Shown here one piece after another: positions 38,531-46,551 of a DNA stretch of 64,000 nt. Below the pieces are notes generated by a model. That model saw only the letters and a program-made list of their open reading frames with translations, was not told the DNA's origin and made no database searches. Numbering within the stretch: position 1 is the first letter of the stretch; each line of letters opens with the position of its first letter. The DNA lies in assembly GCA_029210125.1 (NCBI GenBank), contig JARGPR010000010.1:1-64000 (forward strand), given 5' to 3'. The DNA is from Pseudomonadales bacterium. Its GTDB lineage: Bacteria > Pseudomonadota > Gammaproteobacteria > Pseudomonadales > JAHRWD01. Position numbers and translations under genes: made by a program.

Positions 38531-39826
38531 TTACTGTTTTTTGATTGGATGTAATCGAACGGGAAGTTCGGAAAACCCTTTAATAAAGGTAGATTTATTG
38601 CGTACAGGGGTTCCAACCACTTCAACTTTGTCAAAGCGTTTTAGAATCTCCTCCCAAATTACCCGCAGCTGCATTTCAGCTAAACGGTTACCCATGCAGC
38701 GGTGGATACCAAAACCAAATGATAGATGCTGACGCGGCTTTTCACGATCGATAATAAACTCGTAGGGCTGCTCTATCATTCTTTCATCTCTGTTTCCAGA
38801 TACATACCACATCACAACTCGATCACCCTTTTTGATCTGCTGGCCACCTAAAATTGTATCTTCCATTGCTGTCCGTGCCATATGCGTAAGCGGCGTTTGC
38901 CAACGAATAATCTCTGGAACCATTGTGGAAACAAGACTGGGGTTTGCACGTAACTTATCATACTGCTCAGGAAATTCGTTGAGAGCCAATACACTGCCTG
39001 AGATCGAGTTTCGAGTAGTATCGTTCCCACCCACAATCAACAATGTCAAGTTGCCCAGGAACGTCGCCGGATCCATATCCCGCGTATCTTTGCCATGGGC
39101 AAGCATTGAAATCAGATCAAAACTAGGCGGTGCGTTCACTCGCTCATTCCAGAGCTTAGTGAATGCAGGTAGACACTCTTCCCATAAAATTCGTTCTCGC
39201 TCCTCATCCGAGGAAACGATTCCGTCGATTTCGGGAGCTGATGTTGCAACATCAGACCAATAGGTCAAATTGCGACGCTCTTCAAAGGGAAAATCGAACA
39301 AGGTAGCTAGCATCTGGGTCGTTAATTCAATGGATACTTTATCAACCCAGTTGAAAGTCTCATCTAGCGGTAAAGAATCCAGAATCGATGCGCAACGTTC
39401 ACGAATAATAGGCTCAAGTTTAGCCAGGTTGGTTGGGGCGACCACACCTTGAACCGCTTTGCGCTGCTTGCCATGTTCAGGTTCATCCATTCCAATGAAA
39501 TTAGGTCGGTTAAATTTCTCCTCCCGAACTCGAATTGAAACACCTCCTACCTCAGAAGAATAGATCTCCGGATGGCTTTCCACTTCCATGATCTCTTTGT
39601 AGGTTGTTACCGACCAGTAGGGAGCATTTTCAATCGAATCGGTACAGTAATGTACCGGTGCTTCATCACGCATTCGATCAAAAAACGGCCAAAAGCTATT
39701 AGTGTGAAATAACGCAGATTGTGCAATATCGTAATCTCTCAAATCAATAGAATCGGCATCCTTTCCGTACATGCTTCGCGGATCGCTTTCTGCATTTTTT
39801 ATCAATTTCTCTGCTATCTTGCTCAT
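38531..39826 (-). CDS. Cytochrome P450, CYP153 type (array member 1)
   Basis: A 431-residue soluble P450 predicted to hydroxylate terminal carbons of alkyl-type substrates, using ferredoxin-delivered electrons. The I-helix has G-G-N-D-T-T-R-N-S, the CYP153 form of the oxygen-binding groove. Next come E-I-I-R (K-helix ExxR) followed by W-Q-T-P-L, and the haem loop F-G-F-G-I-H-R-C377-M-G-N-R-L-A-E. The N-terminus is about 10 residues longer than in members 2, 3, 5 and 6, and its D-S-I-E and E-I-D-x-x-V-x-S-x-x-E-R-E-R-I-L stretches pair it with member 4. Family call is from pattern memory; the substrate is not known. Confidence 0.9.
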   Translation of the reverse strand: MSKIAEKLIKNAESDPRSMYGKDADSIDLRDYDIAQSALFHTNSFWPFFDRMRDEAPVHYCTDSIENAPYWSVTTYKEIMEVESHPEIYSSEVGGVSIRVREEKFNRPNFIGMDEPEHGKQRKAVQGVVAPTNLAKLEPIIRERCASILDSLPLDETFNWVDKVSIELTTQMLATLFDFPFEERRNLTYWSDVATSAPEIDGIVSSDEERERILWEECLPAFTKLWNERVNAPPSFDLISMLAHGKDTRDMDPATFLGNLTLLIVGGNDTTRNSISGSVLALNEFPEQYDKLRANPSLVSTMVPEIIRWQTPLTHMARTAMEDTILGGQQIKKGDRVVMWYVSGNRDERMIEQPYEFIIDREKPRQHLSFGFGIHRCMGNRLAEMQLRVIWEEILKRFDKVEVVGTPVRNKSTFIKGFSELPVRLHPIKKQ

Positions 39827-39930
39827 ATTATTTCTCCGAAATATTATTTTTATTTTCCGGTGTTCTTTAGGGGTGGAACTGTTTTATTTACTTTTGTATA
39901 TGTGAATAAACTAGGCTCGCAGTATTCAAT

Positions 39931-41184
39931 TCACAGTGAATGAACTCTTACTGGTAGCTCAGCAAAACCTTTAATGAAAGTCGAATGATTTCGGACTGGC
40001 TCGCCCACTATTTCGACCAACCTAAAACGTTTCTGGATCTCTTCCCATGCAATACGAATCTGCATTTCAGCTAAACGGTTACCCATGCAGCGATGGATAC
40101 CAAAACCAAAGGATAGATGTTGGCGAGGTTTATCACGATCAATAATAAATTCGTTAGCTCTATCAACCATCTCCTCGTCACGATTCCCAGAGACATACCA
40201 CATCACTACCTTATCGCCTTTTTTAATCTGCTTGCCAGCCAATGTGGTATCCGAGGTCGCTACCCGCATCATATGAGTAAGTGGTGTTTGCCAGCGAATA
40301 ATCTCGGGGACCAGCTTAGGAATCAGCTCTGGGTGTTCACGTAATTTTTGATATTGATCAGGATTTTGATTGAGTGCCAACACACCGCCCGATAAGGAAT
40401 TACGGGTTGTATCGTTACCGCCAATAATCAGCAATATAAGGTTTCCTAGAAACTCCATTGGTTTCATTTTTCGTGTGGCTTCGCCATGGGCAAGCATCGA
40501 AATTAGGTCATTTTGAGGTGGCGCATTCACTCGTTCGTTCCAGATTTCAGTGAATGCCGCCAGACATTCCAACATCACCTCTTCACGTTCTTCATCAGAA
40601 CCAACCAGCCCTTCAGGGCCGGGTGCAGATGTCGCAACATCAGACCAGTAGGTTAATTTATGGCGCTGTTCAAAGGGGAAATCAAACAGGGTTGCTAGCA
40701 TTTGGGTGGTGAGTTCAATGGAGACTCGTTCAACCCAATTGAAGGTTTTACCGATCGGTAAAGAATCCAGAATGCCACAGACACGACTTCGAATCAGCGG
40801 TTCTAGCAGTGCCAAATTAGTTGGAGCTACTACGCCCTGAACGGTTTTTCGCTGCTGACCATGACCTGGTTCATCCATACGGATGAAGCTGGAGGTTTGA
40901 AGATTATCAACTGCCCGGGTTAAGAGGGAGATACCCTGAGCAGAGGAGTAGATATCTGGATTACTCTCGACCTCCATAATATCTTTGTATTTGGTAACCG
41001 ACCAATAGGGGCCGTGTTCTGAGTTGTTACAATAGTGAACAGGATCTTCCTTCCTCAGACGTTCAAAAAAGGGCCAGAAGGAATTGCTTTCAAACAGATC
41101 GGCCTGAGCCACATCAAATTCATCCAGTGGAATTGAGTATGGGTCACGCCCTATCATATTATTATTTTGAACAACTGCGCTCAT
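39931..41184 (-). CDS. Cytochrome P450, CYP153 type (array member 2)
   Basis: A P450 of about 417 residues with the same CYP153 landmarks: G-G-N-D-T-T-R-N-S, E-I-I-R-W-Q-T-P-L, and the haem Cys in I-H-R-C-M-G-N-R-L-A-E, about 50 residues from the end. An in-frame GTG at 41193 exists, but GAGGTG lies 6-7 bases before the ATG at 41184, which I prefer. It pairs most closely with member 3 (N-D-L-I-S-M-L-A-H-G-E, G-P-x-G-L-V in the F/G region). There is a 104-base gap to member 1 with no clear terminator, so the two could share a transcript. Confidence 0.9.
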   Translation of the reverse strand: MSAVVQNNNMIGRDPYSIPLDEFDVAQADLFESNSFWPFFERLRKEDPVHYCNNSEHGPYWSVTKYKDIMEVESNPDIYSSAQGISLLTRAVDNLQTSSFIRMDEPGHGQQRKTVQGVVAPTNLALLEPLIRSRVCGILDSLPIGKTFNWVERVSIELTTQMLATLFDFPFEQRHKLTYWSDVATSAPGPEGLVGSDEEREEVMLECLAAFTEIWNERVNAPPQNDLISMLAHGEATRKMKPMEFLGNLILLIIGGNDTTRNSLSGGVLALNQNPDQYQKLREHPELIPKLVPEIIRWQTPLTHMMRVATSDTTLAGKQIKKGDKVVMWYVSGNRDEEMVDRANEFIIDRDKPRQHLSFGFGIHRCMGNRLAEMQIRIAWEEIQKRFRLVEIVGEPVRNHSTFIKGFAELPVRVHSL

Positions 41185-41311
41185 CTGATTCACCTCGAGG
41201 ATTATTATTTTTATAGATCGACCAACGAGTCAATATTCGGCAATTTTTCTTTTAGAACATGTAATACTGTATCTCAATTAGATCCAATGAAAAATTCGAG
41301 ACTTATTGGAT

Positions 41312-41363
41312 ATCAACCCCCTTTAGGCCACTCGCCAAATAACGAATTTTTAAAGGGGTTGAT
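41312..41363. repeat. Long inverted repeat between P450 genes 2 and 3
   Basis: ATCAACCCCCTTTA (41312-41325) pairs with TAAAGGGGTTGAT (41351-41363), with one bulged C and a 25-base loop. It lies just downstream of P450 gene 3 in the direction of transcription. No T-run follows, so it may be a degraded terminator or an mRNA processing/stability hairpin. Confidence 0.65.
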
Positions 41364-41391
41364 GGTTGGTGCTTTTTACAAAAAATCTCTA

Positions 41392-42651
41392 TCAGAGTGG
41401 ATGAACTCGTACAGGCAATTCCGTGTAGCCTTTTACAAAGGTGGAAGCGTTTCGAACTGGCTCACCCACCACTTCGACTTTAGAAAACCGCTTTGCGATC
41501 TCTTCCCAGACAATCCTCAACTGCATTTCCGCCAGGCGGTTACCCATGCAACGATGGATACCAAAACCAAAGGAAAGGTGCTGACGAGGTTTTTCACGAT
41601 CGATAATAAAATCATCGGCATTCTCGATCGAGTCGCTATCACGGTTACCTGAAACGTACCACATAACGACTTTATCACCCTTTTTAATTTGCTTGCCATG
41701 CAGGACAGTATCCTGCGTAGCGGTGCGGCGCATGTGGGTCAATGGCGTCTGATAACGAATAATTTCAGGTACCATTTTGGGAATCAACTCAGGGTGCTCC
41801 CGTAGTTTTTGATACTGATCTGGGTTTTCATTCAAAAATAACACACCTCCGGTAAGGGAGTTACGAGTAGTATCGTTACCACCGACAATCAGTAACATTA
41901 AGTTACCTAAGAACTCATAGGGCTGCATGTTACGAGTGGATTCACCATGGGCAAGCATGGAGATCAGATCGTTTTGTGGTGGTGCATTCACGCGCTCATT
42001 CCAGAGTTTCGTAAAGGCCTCCAGGCATTCAAGCAATACAGCTCGGCGCTCTTCTATTGTCTCAACAAGCCCATCAGGCCCCGGAGTTGTGGTAGCGACA
42101 TCAGACCACCAGGTCAGGTTTCTACGTTCTTCAAAGGGAAAATCAAATAAGGTTGCAAGCATTTGGGTTGTAAGCTCAATCGAAACCAGATCAACCCAGT
42201 TGAAAGTCTCGCCTACCGGAAGTGAATCCAAAATGCTGCACACTCTTTCGCGAATGACCGGCTCTAGCATTGCAAGGTTAGTGGGTGCAACGACACCCTG
42301 AACCGTTTTACGCTGATCGCCATGTTGTGGCTCATCCATAGCAATAAACATGGTGACCGGAAATTCCTCCGTTGACATCTGAACAATGCCGATACCGTCG
42401 GCAGAAGAATAGATCTCAGGGTTACTCTCGACTTCCATGATATCTTTGTAGTTCGTCACCGACCAATATGGCCCGTACTGTGATTCTGCACAGTAATGCA
42501 CAGGATCCTCTTTACGAAGGCGTTCAAAAAACGGCCAAAATGCGTCAGCCTTGAATAGCGCGGGTTGCGCCACATCAATTTCATCTAGAGGGATAGAATA
42601 GGGATCCTGGCCCAACATTGTGTCAATTTCTTCGTTCATTACTGCACTCAT
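41392..42651 (-). CDS. Cytochrome P450, CYP153 type (array member 3)
   Basis: A 419-residue P450 with G-G-N-D-T-T-R-N-S and the haem ligand C368 in I-H-R-C-M-G-N. Its ExxR reads E-I-I-R-Y-Q-T-P-L, with Tyr where members 1, 2 and 4 have Trp, and is followed by T-H-M-R-R. AAGGAGAG is 6-7 bases before the ATG. A terminator (42800-42828) separates it from member 4 upstream, so it must have its own promoter in the 248-base gap. Confidence 0.9.
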   Translation of the reverse strand: MSAVMNEEIDTMLGQDPYSIPLDEIDVAQPALFKADAFWPFFERLRKEDPVHYCAESQYGPYWSVTNYKDIMEVESNPEIYSSADGIGIVQMSTEEFPVTMFIAMDEPQHGDQRKTVQGVVAPTNLAMLEPVIRERVCSILDSLPVGETFNWVDLVSIELTTQMLATLFDFPFEERRNLTWWSDVATTTPGPDGLVETIEERRAVLLECLEAFTKLWNERVNAPPQNDLISMLAHGESTRNMQPYEFLGNLMLLIVGGNDTTRNSLTGGVLFLNENPDQYQKLREHPELIPKMVPEIIRYQTPLTHMRRTATQDTVLHGKQIKKGDKVVMWYVSGNRDSDSIENADDFIIDREKPRQHLSFGFGIHRCMGNRLAEMQLRIVWEEIAKRFSKVEVVGEPVRNASTFVKGYTELPVRVHPL

Positions 42652-42799
42652 CGCGTCTCTCCTTAGGTTGGATACGTTGTTGGCAAGCCATCTGTCACCA
42701 ACAAGTGGAATTCAATTTAAATAAAGCGCACAGCTGTAACATTTATAACAACAACCACTATACACCACTTGAGGGTAAGGGCACCTTATCAGCTAGGCA

Positions 42800-42828
42800 T
42801 AAAAAAACCCGCTGTTATGCAGCGGGCT
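42800..42828 (-). terminator. Terminator after P450 gene 4
   Basis: On the minus strand CCCGCTG-CATAA-CAGCGGG is followed by seven T. It lies about 75 bases beyond the stop of P450 gene 4 and closes that unit. Confidence 0.88.
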
Positions 42829-42899
42829 TATTTACTAACGAAGAATCAAATCAGCTGGGGAAACTCAACCAGACAAATCGATCATATTCACCCTCGAGG

Positions 42900-44186
42900 C
42901 TATAAAGGATGTACTCGAACAGGCAGATCCGAATAACCTTTTACAAAAGTGGAACGATTGCGCACAGGCTCACCTACAACTTCAACTTTAGAAAAGCGTT
43001 TAGAGATCTCTTCCCAGGCTATACGAAGCTGCATTTCCGCCAGACGATTACCCATGCAGCGATGAATCCCAAAACCAAAAGATAGATGTTGCCGAGGTTT
43101 ATCTCGGTCGATAATAAACTCGTAGGGATTGTCGATCATCTCTTCATCACGATTACCCGATACATACCACATAACCAGGCGGTCATCTTTTTTGATCTGT
43201 TTGCCTCCGAGGGTAGTATCGCAAAGAGCTGTTCGCGCCATATGTGTCAAGGGGGTTTGCCATCGGATGATTTCTGGAATCATTTTTGGAATCAGATCCA
43301 AATTTTCGCGTAACTTCTGGTACTGATCCGGGTTTTCGTTAAGTGCTAATACACCGCCAGTCAGTGAGTTACGGGTTGTATCGTTACCGCCAACAATCAA
43401 CAGAATCAGGTTCCCGAGAAACTCCATTGGCTGCATGTGGCGAGTTTCTTTCCCGTGAGCAAGCATTGAAATCAGATCACTGGTGGGTTCTGCATTCACA
43501 CGTTCATTCCACAGTTCAGTAAAAGCCGGCAAGCACTCTTCTATGAGAATACGTTCTCGCTCATCTTCAGATTCAACGAATTTATCAATTTCCGGGCTAC
43601 AAGTCGCCACATCGGACCAGTAGGTCAGCTTGCTTCGATCTTCGAAGGGAAAATCAAACAAAGTTGCCAGCATTTGAGTGGTTAATTCAATTGAAACTCT
43701 ATCAACCCAGTTAAAGGTTTCACCAACGGGTAATGAATCAAGGATTTCAGCAACCCTGCCTCGGATAAGAGGTTCAAGAATAGCCAAGTTGGTCGGCGCC
43801 ACAACGCCCTGAACCGTTCTTCGTTGGTCGCCGTGCTGAGGTTCATCCATCGCAATAAAACTAGTGGTATTAAAACTATCACGGTTTTCACGAATTGATA
43901 TACCTAAAGCAGATGAATAAATCTCAGGATTACTCTCCACTTCCATAATGTCTTTGTATTTTGTGACCGACCAATAGGGGCTATGCTCAATTGAATCTTC
44001 ACAGTAATGAACTGGATCTTCTTTACGGAGTCGATCAAAGAACCCCCACATAGTATTTGTGTGGAATAGAGCTGATTGAGCAATGTCGTATTTTTCTAAC
44101 GGTATGGAATATGGGTCTTTTCCATACATATTACGGGAATCTTGAGATGCCATTTCTATGGCATTATTGGCTGCAGCATCTGTCAT
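42900..44186 (-). CDS. Cytochrome P450, CYP153 type (array member 4)
   Basis: A 428-residue P450 with G-G-N-D-T-T-R-N-S, E-I-I-R-W-Q-T-P-L-T-H-M-A-R and haem ligand C377. It shares an N-terminal extension (S-R-N-M-Y-G-K-D) and D-S-I-E-x-x-P-Y-W-S-V with member 1, so 1 and 4 form one sub-lineage although two other genes lie between them. AAGGA is 9 bases before the ATG. It is flanked by terminators on both sides (42800-42828 and 44229-44270) and appears to be a single-gene unit. Confidence 0.9.
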   Translation of the reverse strand: MTDAAANNAIEMASQDSRNMYGKDPYSIPLEKYDIAQSALFHTNTMWGFFDRLRKEDPVHYCEDSIEHSPYWSVTKYKDIMEVESNPEIYSSALGISIRENRDSFNTTSFIAMDEPQHGDQRRTVQGVVAPTNLAILEPLIRGRVAEILDSLPVGETFNWVDRVSIELTTQMLATLFDFPFEDRSKLTYWSDVATCSPEIDKFVESEDERERILIEECLPAFTELWNERVNAEPTSDLISMLAHGKETRHMQPMEFLGNLILLIVGGNDTTRNSLTGGVLALNENPDQYQKLRENLDLIPKMIPEIIRWQTPLTHMARTALCDTTLGGKQIKKDDRLVMWYVSGNRDEEMIDNPYEFIIDRDKPRQHLSFGFGIHRCMGNRLAEMQLRIAWEEISKRFSKVEVVGEPVRNRSTFVKGYSDLPVRVHPL

Positions 44187-44228
44187 TTTATTATTATCCT
44201 TTTTTGTGACTCATAATTCACATATAAC

Positions 44229-44270
44229 AAAAAAAGGGCGATGCCCATTCTGAAAATCAGCACCGCCCTC
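44229..44270 (-). terminator. Terminator after ferredoxin gene 1
   Basis: On the minus strand GGGCGGTGC pairs with GCATCGCCC (one mismatch/wobble) around a loop, then seven T. It follows the stop of the ferredoxin by about 26 bases. Confidence 0.85.
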
Positions 44271-44295
44271 AAATCTATTTGATTTAAACTACTTC

Positions 44296-44616
44296 CTAAA
44301 ACTGGAACTCAGGCAAACGTACTTTAAGCCCTTCCATTTCATCCGTTACCGGTATCTGACAGCTGAGGCGAGACGTTTCCTGACGATCAGGGTTAAGACT
44401 CATGATCGCTTCTTCTGCATCATTGGTATTACCAACTCTTGGGAACCATGCTTCATCAACGTATACGTGACAAGTTGCACATGCACACTCACCGCCGCAA
44501 TCTGCATCGATACCTGGTACCAGGTTATCAACCGCAGCATTCATCACGCTGGTACCGTTCTCGGCATCAACTACCATTTCTTCACCATCATGTTTTACAA
44601 AAGTAATCTTGGTCAT
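44296..44616 (-). CDS. [2Fe-2S] ferredoxin of the P450 system (copy 1)
   Basis: A 106-residue adrenodoxin/putidaredoxin-type ferredoxin, the electron donor to P450s. Cluster ligands fit C40-x5-C46-x2-C49-x36-C86, with an extra C44. The C-terminus L-P-E-F-Q-F ends in an aromatic residue, as is usual for P450-interacting ferredoxins. It is 94 bases downstream of P450 gene 5 and ends with its own terminator. It differs from copy 2 at only five residues (11, 14, 53, 60, 85). Confidence 0.93.
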   Translation of the reverse strand: MTKITFVKHDGEEMVVDAENGTSVMNAAVDNLVPGIDADCGGECACATCHVYVDEAWFPRVGNTNDAEEAIMSLNPDRQETSRLSCQIPVTDEMEGLKVRLPEFQF

Positions 44617-44654
44617 TTTATCGGTTTAACTCCAGTTAACTATTTTTTATAAAT

Positions 44655-44696
44655 TAGGCGGACAGCATCTTAACAAACTAAGACAATGCCCGCCTA
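44655..44696 (-). other. Stem-loop at the P450-5/ferredoxin-1 junction
   Basis: TAGGCGG at one end pairs with CCGCCTA at the other, with further inner pairing (GCAT/ATGC and TCTTA/TAAGA) and no strong T-run. A smaller stem-loop sits at the matching junction of the second module (46471-46505). It may act as an attenuator or mRNA processing point between the two genes. Confidence 0.6.
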
Positions 44697-44710
44697 GTGG
44701 ATCCTAACGC

Positions 44711-45973
44711 CTACTTAGCCAGGGGACGAAGCTGAACAGGAAGCTCTGCATAACCTCGAACGAAAGGAGAGTAGTTACGTACCGGCTCACCAACCACTTC
44801 TACTTTTTCAAAGCGCTTGAGAATTTCTTCCCATGTTACACGCAGCTGCATTTCCGCTAAGCGATTACCCATGCAGCGGTGAATACCGAAGCCAAAGGAT
44901 AGATGCTGCCTCGGTAATTTACGGTCAATGATGAAATCATCCGCATTTTCGATTACCTCGGAATCACGGTTCCCTGACAGGAACCACATAGCAACCTTGT
45001 CACCTTTCTTAATATTTTGACCTTGCAGAACGTAGTCTTCTGTTGCAGTACGACGCATATGGGTCAGTGGCGTTTGGTAACGAATGATTTCAGGAATCAT
45101 TTTTGGAATCAGGCCATGGTTCGCACGTAATTTGTCATATTGATCAGGATTTTGATTCAGGAACAAAACACCGCCAGACAGTGAATTACGAGTCGTATCG
45201 TTGCCACCAATAATCAGCAACATCAGGTTACCCATGAATTCCATAGGACCCATATCACGAGTTTCTTTACCGTGGGCGAGCATGGAAATGAGGTCACCCT
45301 TGGGTGGCTCATTTACGCGCTGATTCCACAATTTAGTAAAGGCTGGCAGACACTCAGTCAGAAGAATATTTTGACGTTCCTCAATGGACTGAATAAGTGC
45401 ATCTGGGCCGGGGATAGTAGTCGCAACATCAGACCAGTAAGTCAGATTACGACGTTCTTCGAATGGGAAATCGAAAAGAGTTGCAAGCATTTGACCTGTC
45501 AGTTCAATAGATACCTTATCTACCCAGTCAAAGGTTTCATTTACAGGCAAGGTATCGAGAATACCTACAATACGCTCACGAATAACTGGCTCCAACACTG
45601 CCAAGCTAGGCGGCGCAACGATACCTTGAACGGTTTTGCGTTGGTCTCCGTGTTTTGGCTCATCCATAGCGATAAACATTGAAATATCAAAGTCAGGATC
45701 TGGATCGACCAACGTGATAGATGGTTCCGAAGAAAACACAGCAGGGTTGTTTTCCACTTCCATGATATCTTTGTATCGGGTCACTGACCAATACGGGCCA
45801 TTCTCAGAGTCCTTGCAATAGTGAACAGGCGCTTCTTTACGCAATCGCTCAAAGTACGGAAGTTCCGTTCCTGACATAAATAGCTCGGGTTGAGATACAT
45901 CGTAATCCTCTAGAGGAATACTGTACGGATCTTTACCGAACATGTGGTTAAATTCTTGCTCAGCTACGCTCAT
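44711..45973 (-). CDS. Cytochrome P450, CYP153 type (array member 5)
   Basis: A 420-residue P450 with G256-G-N-D-T-T, E295-I-I-R298-Y-Q-T-P-L and haem ligand C367. It is roughly four-fifths identical by eye to member 6, sharing the M-S-V-A start, K-D-S-E, S-E-P-S-I, T-G-Q-M-L and K-V-A-x-W-F-L-S-G-N-R-D. These two use F-L where the others have Y-V in M-W-Y-V-S-G. The leader before the ATG (GGAAGATTTAATT) also resembles that of member 6. It forms a two-gene unit with ferredoxin 1. Confidence 0.9.
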   Translation of the reverse strand: MSVAEQEFNHMFGKDPYSIPLEDYDVSQPELFMSGTELPYFERLRKEAPVHYCKDSENGPYWSVTRYKDIMEVENNPAVFSSEPSITLVDPDPDFDISMFIAMDEPKHGDQRKTVQGIVAPPSLAVLEPVIRERIVGILDTLPVNETFDWVDKVSIELTGQMLATLFDFPFEERRNLTYWSDVATTIPGPDALIQSIEERQNILLTECLPAFTKLWNQRVNEPPKGDLISMLAHGKETRDMGPMEFMGNLMLLIIGGNDTTRNSLSGGVLFLNQNPDQYDKLRANHGLIPKMIPEIIRYQTPLTHMRRTATEDYVLQGQNIKKGDKVAMWFLSGNRDSEVIENADDFIIDRKLPRQHLSFGFGIHRCMGNRLAEMQLRVTWEEILKRFEKVEVVGEPVRNYSPFVRGYAELPVQLRPLAK

Positions 45974-46041
45974 AATTAAATCTTCCTAGTTCTGTTAAAA
46001 AATACGGGAACCCAACTATAAAACGCTGCATTCCACACACG

Positions 46042-46077
46042 AAAAAGCGGCATTGAGATTTTACACCCATGCCGCTT
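46042..46077 (-). terminator. Terminator after ferredoxin gene 2
   Basis: On the minus strand AGCGGCAT pairs with ATGCCGCT around a 15-base loop and is followed by TTTTT. It lies about 35 bases beyond the ferredoxin stop and separates the two P450-ferredoxin modules. Confidence 0.85.
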
Positions 46078-46112
46078 CAAACTCTACAACCAAACCGGTT
46101 GCTATAAATTCT

Positions 46113-46433
46113 CTAAAATTGAAACTCGGGCAAACGTACCTTGAGCCCTTCCATTTCATCCGTTACCGGAATCTGACAGCAGAGGCGAGACGTTTCCTGA
46201 CGATCAGGATTAAGGCTCATGATCGCTTCTTCCGCATCATTAGTATTTCCAACTTTTGGAAACCATGCTTCGTCAATGTATACGTGACAGGTTGCACATG
46301 CGCACTCACCGCCGCAATCCGCATCGATACCTGGTACCAGGTTATCAACCGCTGCATTCATCACGCTGGTGCCGTTCTCGGCATCAACCACAATTTCTTC
46401 ATCATCATGTTTTACAAAAGTAATCTTGGTCAT
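46113..46433 (-). CDS. [2Fe-2S] ferredoxin of the P450 system (copy 2)
   Basis: A 106-residue ferredoxin with ligands C40, C46, C49 and C86, 101 of 106 residues the same as copy 1. Residue 85 is Cys here and Ser in copy 1, so this copy has two adjacent cysteines at the fourth ligand. It follows P450 gene 6 by 118 bases. It probably carries electrons from the reductase at 48055-49260 to one or more of the six P450s. Confidence 0.93.
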   Translation of the reverse strand: MTKITFVKHDDEEIVVDAENGTSVMNAAVDNLVPGIDADCGGECACATCHVYIDEAWFPKVGNTNDAEEAIMSLNPDRQETSRLCCQIPVTDEMEGLKVRLPEFQF

Positions 46434-46470
46434 TTTACTGCTCTATCCTTACTTAACAATCTTTATAAAT

Positions 46471-46505
46471 TAGCGGGTACATCCGATCAAAAAACATACC
46501 CACTA
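46471..46505 (-). other. Stem-loop at the P450-6/ferredoxin-2 junction
   Basis: TAGCGGGTA (46471-46479) pairs with TACCCACTA (46497-46505) with one mismatch. It sits at the same relative place as the hairpin at 44655-44696 in the other module. Confidence 0.55.
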
Positions 46506-46551
46506 CACTTGTTCCTATCCTCTTGGATACTAAATATAGACTTCTAAATAC

